64,000 bases of DNA from Adiantum capillus-veneris (taxonomy: Eukaryota > Streptophyta > Polypodiopsida > Polypodiales > Pteridaceae), in contig CM043959.1 in NCBI GenBank assembly GCA_014529385.2, forward strand, positions 64,121,753 through 64,185,752, in the 5' to 3' direction. Positions within the stretch are counted from its first letter, which is position 1. Each line of letters begins with the position of its first letter. Made by a program: the position numbers and the translations under genes. Below, piece by piece: positions 32,876 to 44,296 of this stretch. The notes below the pieces were generated by a model. That model was not told the origin of the DNA and made no database searches. It saw nothing but the letters and a program-made list of their open reading frames with translations.

Positions 32876-34989
32876 TTTCAATCCTCGGGCACTGTTGAAA
32901 AGTGTCTGTGGAGGCAGTGGAAGAGGTTTCTGATTGGTTGTTGATGGGCTGGTTGTCTTCATTTGTCATTGAATTTGTTGATGAGGCTTGATTTATTGAA
33001 GCATCTTCATTGGTCCGAAGTTGTTTGCGATGTGAGAGACAATGTCGCATTTGTGCATTGTAATAGCATAATGATGAGTCAGCTATTTATTTATGAAAAG
33101 TATGTACAAGGGAATTAGAATGATGAGGTCCTAAATTAGGGTCTAATACCTAGATGATCAAAGGGAAAAATCTAGTGGGAAAAAAGTGCCTTTGGGATAC
33201 GCGCATTATTGGAGTACATAATAGCATGGGAAATATTAATAAAGTACTCAAGGGGTTATTTGTTGATAGATATGGAATTATAAAGGCAACAAATATGAAA
33301 GGATAGCATGATGGAACATTGGTTTTCCTGTTGTTTTCACTCGAGGTACATAGGTGGAAGCTAAAAAGAGTGTCTAATGCATATTGTCCAATGGTGGGAC
33401 TTCCTATATATGCATACATAGAAATGCATGGGAAACAATATGTTGTGCAAGAAATATTTAGAGGGGTTCTTCAGAAAGATGGTGTATCTATAAAATCATA
33501 TGACATGGCTTCTCAAGCTAGCACCCCTTTAAGAATGGTTTCCATTATCGAGGATATATGATCCATCTTACTGTGCACTGTGCGTGAGTGTTGGACTCTA
33601 CGCCACTCCACTAATTGAAAGCTAATAGACTTCAACTCTTATGCTCATCTCATCCACTAGCATGAGTGACATAACTTAGATATGGTCAAATCTTCCAAAT
33701 TGAGCGTAAGCCTAATAACTACGATTGTTAGCACAGAGTTTATTAAGACATGAAGCTTTGGGACTAATGCTTTGCTCATTTTATGGCTCAGCAATCCGAT
33801 TCTGACTATGCCAAAGAGTGTTTTTTGCACCCTCACGACTTGACTTTTTACATTCTTTTGCTTTCTACAAACATTTCTTCAGGTAAAGGTAAGCTTCAAT
33901 CCTCAAAAAGAGGATAAGTGAAGGACGAAGTTGGCATTGAAGGTTTCTTTTTCCATAGCTATTTTATCATCTTTGAATCTACATTCTCGTTGGTTGGGTT
34001 GTCCTTCTTTGACTGCAAAGACTCCATTATCTGTTTGATTCTCCAATTAGGCATGTTGATAGAAGTGTTTGATGTTGTTGTATGCCTCTGTCCACTGTCG
34101 GCATTTGGCTTTTGACTAGGAGCATTGGAAGACTTAGGAATCCAAATCTCTTGATGACCTTTGTATCTCCATTGCTGACTTTGCTTTGCTCTAGGTCTTG
34201 TTGAGCTCTTGAGATCTTCATGGAGGTCTGATGTAGTTGCATTTGGCTTGTGGTTTACTGGTAGCCATATATTTGTATAACCTATGTAGAATCGTTCTCC
34301 AAAAGGAACATTGTTTGAGATCCATCTTTGTTTTGTATCCTTTTGAGAGTTGTGGTAGACTTTAGCATCTTCAATGTTGTTCTGTTGTATACCTGCTTCT
34401 TAGGTATCCTAGGATATTGTAGAAGTTGATACCTTGTGGGCCTTCTTTCTTGGGAGGGACTTGAAGTTACTTCATATGCCCTTACCTGCGATTTTGGTAC
34501 CCATATATGTTTGTTACCTCCATAGTACTCTTGTTCCTTTAAATTCCATTGTGATGTTATCCATCCCATGTGTTTGTTTCTCTGTGTTGATTTCTTGCCT
34601 TTAATCCAAACCGAATCATTGACTTGACTAAATTGCTCAGAACAAACATTTGCTTGATTTTCCTTTGCTTTCTTGACTACTTTGGCTGAGATATCTTTTC
34701 TTTTTTGGGTGTCTCCTTAGAGGTTTCAGTTGGGTTAGCAATTCACTTGAAGTTTTGAACGCTTGAATTGCTAGAATTATCTAATCCAAGGGGTTCTTTG
34801 ATGTAGAAGCATATGCTCTCACACCTTGCGTGCTAATCGTCGGTAGAAGGTACACTTTGGCTTTACCTTTGTCTGCAACATTTGTCATTGATTCTTGTGA
34901 CTTTTGCAACTCTGAATATATCATTAATGATATCTTTATTTGTTGCTTTCTAACACTTGAGAAAGAGAGTATCAACATTGTATTTGCTC

Positions 34990-35419
34990 TCTAGGCCTTG
35001 TGTTGGTCTAATCACTGATGTCCAAGGATGACATCTACATATATTTCTTTTGAAGGCTTTATTTGAAACTTTACATGCTCTTCATGCTTCTGGATGCTAA
35101 GTGTAGCAACCATGTCTTCTTGACCTATATGCATACCTCACATTGCTTTGCTATCATGTTTTCATGGAGTGATCTGGAGGATCCTTTGGATGTTCTCTGC
35201 AATCATATTGAAGTCTACTACTTTATCCAATAGAGCATTGCAGCTGACACTCACTCCATTTTTATTGCTAAGAACTATGGCTATTCCATTTGGAGATTCT
35301 ATTGAAGATCTTTGTCTTGCTTTTGCCATGGTCTCATCTTGATCTAACCGTGTCTCTATGAAGGGTGGCTGTAGACTTTGTTTTCCAATCTGACTTACAT
35401 TGGTTGTTTCAACTGGCAC
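34990..35419 (-). pseudogene. Family A copy II pseudo-protease
   Basis: Contains LLDKVVDFNMI in the active-site position and IQRILQITP after it. The downstream ILGxxWL-type part is shifted out of frame. D-K-V replaces D-[ST]-G, parallel to copy I. Confidence 0.5.
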
Positions 35420-35452
35420 TGAGGGATTGATCTTTGGACTTCCTATTGATTC

Positions 35453-35818
35453 CTAGTTTTCAGCAACCCTATTCTTCTTAACTTCTGGCTTTGGTGGCAT
35501 TCTCTTCTCAATAGCTTTTGTGGTTGTTCTTTGCGTTGTTTGATCTACACTTCTTGATGCGTGATCTGCTTTAATCTCTTCTGAGTTTAAGTATGATGGA
35601 GATGAATGATCTGAATCAATAATCTTTGCTTTGGCATTGGTCTCCATTTTAATTGTGCTTGAGGACTTTGTGCTGTCATACCCCAGTGACGAGTCTTGGT
35701 CTTTATTCTTTGTTGTATGTGATGACTCCGTCTTGTTTGAACTCCGCTTCTCTAACATCTTCTGGGCCATTGACATTCCCACTATGATGTTATCTGTAAG
35801 ATCTTTTGCTATGATCAC
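35453..35818 (-). pseudogene. Family A copy II Ser/Lys-rich linker
   Basis: Begins within a conserved FHVIIAKDLTDNIIVGMSMAQKM block, preceded upstream by QVGPQIILAQ, and continues into a charged Ser/Thr-rich linker. The hydrophobic block is conserved in all three copies. I cannot assign it to a family. Confidence 0.45.
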
Positions 35819-36435
35819 ATGGAATTGGGCGAGGATGATCTGTGGACCTACTTGAATGGCAGTGGAGATGATTCTCTAGCATTCTTCTTGTTTGTATCTA
35901 GATATGCTCACAAATTCAAGAGCATCTTCTAGCTGTGGTTGGCCACATATTTTCCAAGTGCGAAAAGACATGAGGTTCTTGTCTAGCTAAAAATCTAGCT
36001 TTACTTCACTTGATAGCTTTTCTTCGTGTTCACCAGTAATGTTGCACTTGATCTTCTTAGGATTCGTGTGTTTGAATTTGCTACTTTTGATGTGGCAGTG
36101 TGCGTGGATTGAACATTTTCTATATTGGTTTTGTCTTGATCACCTACTTTCATTGATGATGAATCGTATGACTGTGCTACTCCACCTTTTTCTTGCAACT
36201 GTTGAGCATTGTCTACCTACATTTGAGTAACTTTTGATCTTAGAAGATCCACTGTACTTTATGACAAAATCTATCTCTTCGGAGGAGATTTTGGTGGTGA
36301 CCTTTGTGTAGCTTTCAGGACTTTAGCTTCTATTGACTTTGACATTTTTATCACCTTTTCTAGAAGCTTGAGGCTTTGCATCAGCTTTAGATAGTCTTTG
36401 ACTTCAGGCGGGCCATCCTTATGGGTTTGTACAAG

Positions 36436-36566
36436 GTTGTGATCTTGTTGGTATTCATTGCCATCTACATCACTATATGCATATGTGAGCTTGGTCACAT
36501 ATGTGATCTTGTTGGTATTCATTGCCATCTACATCATTATATGCATATGTGAGCTTGGTCACATGC
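36436..36566. repeat. 65-bp tandem duplication in copy II
   Basis: The segment with gatcttgttggtattcattg and gcatatgtgagcttggtcac occurs twice in direct succession here, but once in copies I and III. It adds a second D-V-D-G-N-E-Y motif to the predicted protein. Confidence 0.85.
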
Positions 36567-37079
36567 AATTGTTTAAACACTATTGGATTTGTTGGCTTTT
36601 GACTTTGACTTGTGGAAATCAGCTGAAACTTTTCGCTCCGATGATCTTCATAAAAGAATTTTTCTACAGATTTTGATGGGATCTGGGTCACTGGGAAACT
36701 TCCAACAACCATATGATCTTTCGATGGTTTTTTATTTGAAGGTGTCTGTTGGCTAGAGGTTCTAGGGATTATTATTGGTGTAGCATTTCCTTGTACTAGA
36801 GCTACGCTTGACGGATTTGCAGCTCTCACATTCCTAGCTAGGTGATTACTATAGCCTGCTCCATTATGAGAGTTTAAAATTATTTGGCTCTTGTTTAGTC
36901 TCACCTCTTGGGATTGTGAGGGAACACATTGGGTAGCATTGTTGATGTTTGGCATCTATAAACCTTCTGCATAGTTTCTTATGTATCTTCATGAAACATG
37001 AAAAATTATTCCCCAAGTTAGGTTGTAGATAGCATTAACTTTGCCCTTATATTTTCTATCGCATGGGTCTCCTATGATA

Positions 37080-37367
37080 GGGTGAAATCATGTTAACTTG
37101 TCATGCTTTTTCATGTCCCGGACAATGCTAACTAGCACAATTTTGACATATGCTAACTAGTACAATAACTTGAGCTACATCTCCAAGATCTATGACATAT
37201 GATATATCAATAGAAAGCACTTGAAACAAGGAATCCAAATGTACAACCTCCGACAAATTTTGATATTATTTGTAAAAAATTTACCGGACGCCCAACTTTT
37301 CGAAGATGTGCTAACTAGAAACTGCTAACTAGCACAAAAAGCGCGATAGGTTAAAATGCTTTCACCC
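37080..37367. mobile_element. 288-bp MITE
   Basis: Terminal inverted repeats GGGTGAAATCATGTTAAC and, inverted, GGGTGAAAGCATTTTAAC, flanked by GATA on both sides (37076-37079 and 37368-37371). Copy I shows the empty site (ctcctatgatatgagc) at about 31327. Four GCTAACTAG motifs lie at 37127, 37152, 37310 and 37324. There is no coding capacity, and the 4-bp duplication does not settle the superfamily. Confidence 0.85.
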
Positions 37368-37418
37368 GATATGAGCTTCTGTGGTTTCAAGACCCAAGGC
37401 ATCATAGATCTTAGACTC

Positions 37419-37778
37419 TCATCTATATCTAATATTGTTTTGGTCAAAGTATATGCTCATTTGGTTACAACGTCGAAGCTTGATTTTCAATGGAGGAGAG
37501 TTTGGCTCTAAACAAATTTCTAGGTTCACTCGGGTAATATCCTTTAGCTCTAGAGAGGATGGGCTATAATAGTTTCTATCCTCTGAAATGAAGCATCCTT
37601 TCTGATCTATCACTGAACATAGTTCTATGATCTGGTATGTGGGCCGTTCAAACACTGGTTGATCCTTTTTGTACAGTTGCCCTTTTTGGTCTACATAGTG
37701 TGCAATTGAATTATCTGTACCATACAATGCTAACATTATGCTATTTGATGTGTCCCTTAGACTCGTGAATGATTGCAC
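37419..37778 (-). pseudogene. Family A copy II second gag-like module
   Basis: 119 codons with LYGTDNSIAHYVDQKGQLY and VIDQKGCFISEDRNYY. It is the best preserved version of the second paired module, placed after the zinc knuckle. The function is inferred to be gag-related. Confidence 0.5.
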
Positions 37779-38092
37779 ACTTGTGGCAGTGGATGTAGAA
37801 TAATTTACAAACCTTACAGTGTTTTCAACATTTGGTGATATTTGGAGACCTTGACCAAATTCGCGTGGGAGTTAATTGTTCAAAGAATCAATTTTAAGCT
37901 TTCACGTGCCTGTGCATCTTGATGCTGATTTTGAACTCGCAGTGTTTTTACTGGTGCTTCTAACGGTTATGTAGAATCATCGAATGGCATTAAATGTGAC
38001 GAGTTAAATGCACTTACGTTGAGATTTGCATTTCCAATTTTCTATGTACCTTGCTTGGCAGTTGATGTGTCCCAATTGTCTAGCTTTCTTTG

Positions 38093-38137
38093 ACAATCTT
38101 CATAAAAATGTCCACCTTTTCTTCCACAATCTGAGCA
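38093..38137 (-). pseudogene. Family A zinc knuckle (CCHC)
   Basis: The sequence encodes CSDCGRKGGHFYEDC, a C-x2-C-x5-H-x4-C knuckle. In copy III (42683-42715) an in-frame 12-base deletion removes the His, and in copy I the region is deleted. It supports a gag-like, nucleic-acid-binding origin for the protein. Confidence 0.7.
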
Positions 38138-38188
38138 ATACACCATGATTGGTGGTATTTTATTTGGTTCTTTCATGTGAATCTCTAG

Positions 38189-38760
38189 CTAAGAAGTTTC
38201 GGCTTTTGTACTCGCCAAGTTATCAGCATATTCTTTTAAAACACTGAGCATCAGGCTATAGACTGCTTCATCCTGACCTTTATATTGTCTTTGACTAGGT
38301 TCTCCAATTAGATTGGCTTCGATTGAGTGACCTGTTGGATCTTCCATTACTGGCTCTTGATTGTATATTTGACCAATGTAATCCATGTCGAATGACCCTG
38401 ATTGCGTATGCACTAAATGGATACTTTGTTGCAGGCTTGTGTAAATTTTTGGATAACCACTTGGATCCATCTTTTGCACTTCATTTTTGAGCTTGCAATA
38501 CATGGCTCCACTGAAATCTGTGAACATCTAGGAGTTCTGTGAATTTGGTTTACTCTGATCAAAGGATCGTGGCTCCTGTGCTCCTTTTGCCAGTTATAAG
38601 ATACCTATGGCCTTTTGAATCTCTATATAAAACTTTATCTCCAATCTAGCCATATAGCTGTAAAATTTTCTCTATTGCAGTTGTGCATGTGTTTCTACTA
38701 CCACTAGTTAGCTTTGGTTCTTGTGCATTTGAATTCTTGGCTCAACTTGACTCCATGTTG
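38189..38760 (-). pseudogene. Family A copy II first gag-like module
   Basis: Encodes MFTDFSGAMYCKL, FDMDYIGQIYNQEP and a C-terminal helical stretch (DEAVYSLMLSVLKEYADN). The upstream part (38530-38760) is frameshifted relative to copy I. It is followed within 60 bp by the zinc knuckle. Confidence 0.5.
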
Positions 38761-39989
38761 TCTTGGTCTCTAGGAACTATCTCTTAGCAGATTCTAGTGT
38801 TGATTAGCAAAATTACTCCTGCTCGAGTTTGATTAGATTGATTTTTCCAGAGTACTTTTGATAGTTGATGGCTCTTAGACTCACAAGAGTTGATTAACTT
38901 TAGCTCGAAGGTATCAAAATTGATGAAAATCTGGTCTTTGAATAGCCTAATCTGTAATCTAAAAATTGAGTTATCATGTATTAATTTGGAACCCGATATC
39001 TTTGAATCTACATTCTCGTGGGTTGGGTTGTCCTTCTTTGACTGTGGAGACTCCATTATCTATTTGATTCTCCAATTAGGCATGTTGATATGAGTGTTCG
39101 ATGTTGTTGTAGGCCTCTGTTCACTGTCGGCATTTGGCTTTTGACTAGGAGCATTGGAAGACTTAGGAATCCAAATCTCTTGATGACCTTTGTATCTCCA
39201 TTGTTGACTTTGCTTCGCTTTAGGTCTTGTTGAGCTCTTGAGATCTTCATGCAGGGCTAGTGTAGTTGCATTTGGCTTGTGCTTGACTGGTAGCCAAATA
39301 TTGTATAACCTATGTAGAATCCTTCTCCAAGAGGAACATTCTTTGAGATCCGTCTTTGTTTTGTATCCTTTTGAGAGTTGTGGTAGACTTTAGCATCTTT
39401 CAATGTTGTTCTATTGTATACCTGCTTCTTAGGTATCCTAGGATATTGTCAAAGTTGATACCTTGTGGGCCTTCTTTCTTGGGAGGGACTAGAAGTTACT
39501 TCATATGTCCTAACCTGCGGTTTTGGTACCCACGTCTGTCTGTTACCTCCATAGTACTCCTATTCATGTGTTTGTTTTTTTGTGTTGATTTCTTGCCTTT
39601 AATCCAAACCGGATCCTTGACTTTGACGAAGACTTTGACTAAATTGCTCAGAACAAACATTTGCTTGACTTTCCTTTGCTTTCTTGAGTACTTTGGCTGG
39701 AATATCTTTTCTTTTTTGGGTGTCTCCTTAGAGTTTTTAGTTGGGTTAGCAATTGACTTGAAGTTTTGAATGCTTGACTTGGCAGCTAGAAGTATCTTAT
39801 CCACGAGGGTTCTTTGATGTAGAAGCATATGTTGTCACACCTTTAGTGCTAATTGGTAGAAGGTACACTTTGGCTTTACCTTTGTCTGCAAGATTTGGCA
39901 TTGATTCTTGTGACTTTTGAAACTTTGAATCTATCATTAATGGTATCCGTATTTATTTCTTGCTAAAACTTGGGAAAGAGAGTATCGAC

Positions 39990-40440
39990 ATCGTATCTTC
40001 TCTGTAGGCCCTGTGTTGGTCGAACCACTAATGTCCAACGATGAAATCTACAAGCATTTATTTTGAAGGCTTTTTTTGAAACTTTACCTGCTCTTTATGC
40101 TTCTAGATGCTAAGTATAGGAAACATGTCTTCTTGACATGTATGCATACCTAACATTGTTTTGCTATCATGTTTGCATGGAGTGATCTGGTGGATCCTTT
40201 GGATGTTCTTTGCAATCATACTCAAGTCTACTGCTTAATCCAATAGAGCATTGCATTTGGCACTTGCTCCATTTGTATTGCTGAGAAATATAGATATACC
40301 CATTGGAGGTTCTATTGAAGATCTCTGTCTTGCTTTTCCATGGTCTCATCTTGATCTAACTGTGTCTCTATGGAGGGTGGCTTTAGACTTTGTTTTCCAA
40401 TCTGACTTACATTCATTGTTTCAACTTGCAATGAGGGATT
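39990..40440 (-). pseudogene. Family A copy III pseudo-protease
   Basis: Active-site region LLD-stop-AVDLSMI: the stop (TAA) lies where copies I and II have a Lys codon (AAA), so it is a one-base change. The rest is interrupted by frameshifts. Confidence 0.5.
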
Positions 40441-40797
40441 GATCTTTGGACTTCCTATTGCTTCTTGATTTTCAACAATCCCGTTCTTCTAAACTTCTGG
40501 CTTTGGTGGCATTCTCTACTCAATAGCTTTAGTGGTTGTTCTTTGCTCTGTTTGATCTACACTTCTTGATTCCTGATCAGCTTTAAGCTCTTCTGAGGTT
40601 AAGTCCGATGGAGATGAATCACATTCAATAAGCTTTGCTTTGACATCGGTGTCCATTTTAATATTTCTTGAGGACTTTGTGCTATTGTCGGCAGGTGACC
40701 AGTCTTGGTCTTCATTCTTTGTTGTATGTGATGCTCTGTCATGTTTGTTTTCTGTATCCCTAACATCTACTGCGCCATTGGCATTCCCACTATGATG

Positions 40798-41259
40798 TTA
40801 TCTGTAAGATCTTTTGCTGTGATCACATGGAATTGGGCAAGGATAATCTGTTGACTTACTTGAATGGTAGTGGAGATGATTCCCCATCATTTTTGCTTGA
40901 TTGTATCTAGATATTCTCACAAATTCAGGAGCATCTTCCAACTGTGGTTGGCCACATCTTTTCCAAGTGCGAAGAGACATGAGGTTCTTGTCTAGCTGAA
41001 AATCTAGCTTTACTTTAGTTGACAGCTTTTCTTCATGTTCACGAGTAATATTGCACTTGATCGTCTTAGGATTCGTGTCTGAATTGGTTGATTTTGCTGT
41101 GGCACTATGTGTGGGTTGAACATTTTCTATATTGGCTTTCTCTTGAACACCTGCTTCCATTAATTTTGACGTGCATGACTGTGATACTACACCTTTTTCT
41201 TGCAACTGTTGAGCATTGTCGGCCTGCATTTGAGTAACTTTTGATCTTAGAAGATCCAC
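40798..41259 (-). pseudogene. Family A copy III Lys-rich region
   Basis: A 153-codon frame including KTIKCNITREHEEKL and RTWKRCGQPQLEDAPEF, conserved in copies I and II. No recognised domain. Confidence 0.45.
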
Positions 41260-41277
41260 TGTACTTTCTGGAAAAAT

Positions 41278-41952
41278 CTATCTCTTCGGAGAGAATTTTG
41301 GTGGTGACCTTTTTGTAGCTTTCTGGACTTTAGCTTCCATTGACTTTGACTTTTTTGTCACTTTTTCTGGCATCTTGAGGCTTTGCATCATCTTTAGACA
41401 GTCTTTGATATTTGGGCCATTCGTATGGGTTTGTACAAGGTCGTGATCTTGCTGATATTCATTGCCATGTACATCATGATATGCATATGTGAGATTGGTC
41501 ACATACAACCTTTTGAACACTATTGGATTTGTTGGCTTTTGACTTTGACTTGTGGAGATCAGCTGAAAATTTTCTCTCTGATTATCTTCATAAATGAATT
41601 TTTCTGCAAATTTTGATGGGATTTGGGTCACTAGGAAACTTCCAACAACCATACGATCTTTCAATGGTTTTTGATTTGAAGGGGTTTGCTGGCTAGAAGT
41701 TCTAGGGCTTCTTACTGGTGTAGCATTTCCTGGTACTAGAGCTGCGCTTGATGGATTTGCAGCTCCCCCCTTCCTAGGGTGATCACTATAGCTTGCTCCA
41801 CTATGAGATTTCAAAAGTATTTGGCCTAGTTTAGTCTCACCTTTTGGGATTGTGAAGGAGCACTTTGGGTAGAATTGTTGATGTTTGGCATTGGTAAACC
41901 TTTTGCATAGTCTCCTATGTATCTTCGTGAAACATGACACATTATTACCCAA
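41278..41952 (-). pseudogene. Family A copy III middle region
   Basis: 224 open codons, the longest in the family, spanning GNNVSCFTKIHRRL, the Ser/Pro/Gln-rich part and TYAYHDVHGNEYQQDH, ending in a Lys-rich tail. The first codon is TTG, so the true protein starts upstream. Confidence 0.5.
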
Positions 41953-43224
41953 GTTAAGCTATAGATAGCATTATCTTTGCCCTTATATTGTCTATCCCAT
42001 GGGTCTCCTATGGTATGAGCTTATGTGGTTTCAGGGCCCAAGGCATCATAGATCTTAGACTCTCATCTATATATATGATTTCTTTGGTCAAAGTATATGC
42101 TTGTTTGGTTACAACATCGATGCTTGATTTCTGATGGAGGAGAGTTTGGCTCTGAACAATTTTTTGGGTTCACTCGGGTAATATCCTTCAACTCCAGAGA
42201 GGATGGGCTATAATAGTTTCTATCCTCTCAAATGAAGCATCCTTTTTTATCTATCACTGAAAATGATTTTGCATCCATTGCCACAAGTGTGCATATGAAT
42301 TGTGTGTACCATACAATGCTAACAGCATTCTGTTTGACGTGTCCCTTTGACTCGTGAATGATTGCACACTTGTGGCAGTGGATGCAAAATCATTTTCAAA
42401 GCTTATAATATTTTCAATATTCGGTGTTATCTGGACACCTTGAACAAATTTACGTAGGAGTTTGTTGTTCAAAGTATCAATTTTAAGCTTTTCACGTGCC
42501 TGTGCATCTTTGTGTTGATTTTGAACTTGCAGTGTTTTTATTGGTGCTTCTAACGGTAATGTAGAATCATCTGATGGCATTAAAATTGACGAGCTAAATG
42601 CACTTACATTGAGATTTGCATTTCCAATTTTCTATGTACCTTGCTTGGAAGTTGATGTGTCCCTATTGTCTGGATTTCTTGGACAATCTTCATAAAAATA
42701 TCCACAATCTGAGCAATACACCATGACTGGTGGTATTTTATTTGGTTCTTTCATGTCAATCTCTAGTTGAGAAGTTTCAGCTTATGTACTTTCAGCTTAT
42801 GAACCTAGTCAAATACATCATAAAGGTGAGGATTAAGCACTCTATAACCTGATGCGCAATGTTTTGAAATAAGATGCCGATAACTTGGAAGAACCTAATC
42901 TAAAATCTAGAAACTGAGTTATCATGTATTAATTTGGACCCGATGGAATCCAAACTTGACTAGTGGCCTTGTATAATGTTGTTCTAACAATGTACAAGCT
43001 CAAAAGTCCAAAATCTTGTCTCTGAGACTCAAAAGTAAATAATCGTGATTGTTTAGTTTTGTTAGTTTTTACACTTTTTAGGCTTGTTTTGCCATATAGA
43101 CACCTTGTTGTAGTGTTTGGACAAGTTTCACTGAGTTTGAACAAGATTTGTCCAAGTTATCAATTGTTTAGTGTTCGTAGACTCAGTTTTCAAGAATCTG
43201 TCTTAAGTCTCACTTCTGTGATCC

Positions 43225-43557
43225 AAATTTCACCAAATTTGATATGTGGAGTCTACTTGATATGCTTGAGCTTGTGGTATACTCAAATGTGCAAAAATGT
43301 TCAATTCTGAAGCAGACGTAAATAATCGTGATTATTTACTTCTGGGATTTTTTGGCAACTTTTTGCCAAAATGTCGATACACACTGGTTCAGCAATTCAA
43401 CTTAAGCTCCCTAGCCAAGTTTCACCAAATTTGGATAAATTTTGATCAATTTGTCAACAGTTTTGTCTCTGCAGGCTGACTTTATAAATATGGCCTCAAT
43501 TTTCACTTCAATGATCCAAATCTTACCAAATTTGATTTGTGGAGTTTACTTGATATG
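43225..43557 (-). repeat. Diverged 300-bp 5' repeats of family A
   Basis: The end motif gatccaaat-(t/c)-accaaatttga occurs at about 43221 and 43513, and a perfect 10-bp inverted repeat (gtaaataatc, 43318-43327 and 43330-43339) recurs relative to the copy I palindrome. No gene is seen. Confidence 0.6.
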
Positions 43558-43610
43558 TGTCATGGATGCTTGAGAGTCAGTCGTTGCTTGCATCATCACC
43601 TACATCATCA

Positions 43611-43935
43611 CTAGAAGGCTCTAGAAGAATCTAGAAGGATCTAGAAGATTCTAGAAGGTTCTAAAAGTATCAAGGAGATTCTAGAAGTTTCTAGAAGCAT
43701 GGAGAAGATTTTGAAAGAATCTAGAAGTTTCTGGAAAGCTCTAGAAAGTTGAAGAAGGATCTAGAAGAACTAGAAGGATCAAGAAGTTTCTAGAAGCTTG
43801 AAGAAGATTTTGGAAGAATTTAGAAGTTTTTGGAAGGATCTAGAAGTTTCTGGAAAGCTCTAGAAAGTTGAAGAAGGATCTAGAAGGTTCTAGAAGAACT
43901 AGAAGGATCAAGAAGGTTCTAGAAGATTATAACCT
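43611..43935 (+). promoter_or_regulatory. Heat-shock-element array (GAA/TTC pentamers)
   Basis: Dozens of TTCTAGAA-type units. Two perfect runs of four alternating nGAAn/nTTCn pentamers lie at 43644-43661 (GAAgaTTCtaGAAggTTC) and 43679-43696 (TTCtaGAAgtTTCtaGAA). A 123-bp sub-unit is duplicated (43726 and 43849). Such units are the binding sites of heat-shock transcription factors, and they sit directly upstream of a TATA box in the presumed LTR, as in the heat-induced Arabidopsis retrotransposon ONSEN. Regulation by heat is inferred. Confidence 0.75.
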
Positions 43936-43978
43936 CATCAAGAAGAACCTAGAAAGTCCTAACCTCCTCAAGCACTAG

Positions 43979-43986
43979 TATAAATA
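43979..43986 (+). promoter_or_regulatory. TATA box of Ty3 LTR
   Basis: TATAAATA followed by GGGGTCTTGGG, about 45 bp after the heat-shock array and about 310 bp before the gag start. Probable core promoter. Confidence 0.75.
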
Positions 43987-44296
43987 GGGGTCTTGGGAGA
44001 CAAGCCCCTGAGTCTTGCCAACATCAGTTGTGAGCCTCTTATGAGGAAATCCCTCTTCTAGTTCCTATGTTCAAGTCTTGTCCTTGCAATCAAGCCTTGT
44101 CTTGTACTCAAGTCATGTAATCCAAGTCTTGTATCTAGCTCCCTTAATAAATTATTAAGTCTTGTAATCAATACTAAGCTTATCATCAAGTCCAAGTTCT
44201 TATACATTGTGAGTGCCTCCTCTTGCTCTCTTCTAGCTCTATACGCGCTCATAATAGTTTGGTAAGACTACCATCTCTTAATCTTCTCAAGCCATC

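Larger units (their letters stand above)
32876..38997 (-). mobile_element. Family A copy II (most complete)
   Basis: About 6.1 kb. It starts at its 5' side with the first module (38189-38527) and zinc knuckle (38093-38137), then the second module (37419-37778), middle region, linker (35453-35818), pseudo-protease (about 34990-35419) and Gln-rich tail, ending in 3' non-coding sequence at 32876. It contains the MITE at 37080-37367 and a 65-bp tandem duplication near 36440. No RT, RNase H or integrase is present. It abuts copies I and III head to tail. Confidence 0.65.
38998..43557 (-). mobile_element. Family A copy III, 3'-truncated
   Basis: Joins the 5' region of copy II at about 38998. Its own 3' non-coding region, present in copies I and II, is missing. 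The protease region (about 39990-40440) has TAA in the active-site position (LLD-stop-AVD). The middle region (41278-41952) and Lys-rich region (40798-41259) are the longest open frames of the family. The 5' non-coding region extends to 43557, with two diverged units of about 300 bp. It is cut by the start of the next element at 43558. Confidence 0.6.

Noticed and set aside
35453-35818. Assigning the QVGPQIILAQ...IVGMSMAQKM block to a viral movement protein
   Set aside because: The resemblance is only a general hydrophobic pattern, and without a profile search it is not supportable.
41900-41952. Apparent N-myristoylation start MGNNVSC in family A
   Set aside because: The first codon is TTG, and the frame continues upstream in the same sense (LNLGNN), so the glycine is internal.
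43558-44296. An exact 5' LTR end and primer site for the plus-strand Ty3 element
   Set aside because: TTGGTAAGACTACC near 44259 does not match a recognised tRNA 3' end, and the 3' LTR is missing, so the boundary stays open.
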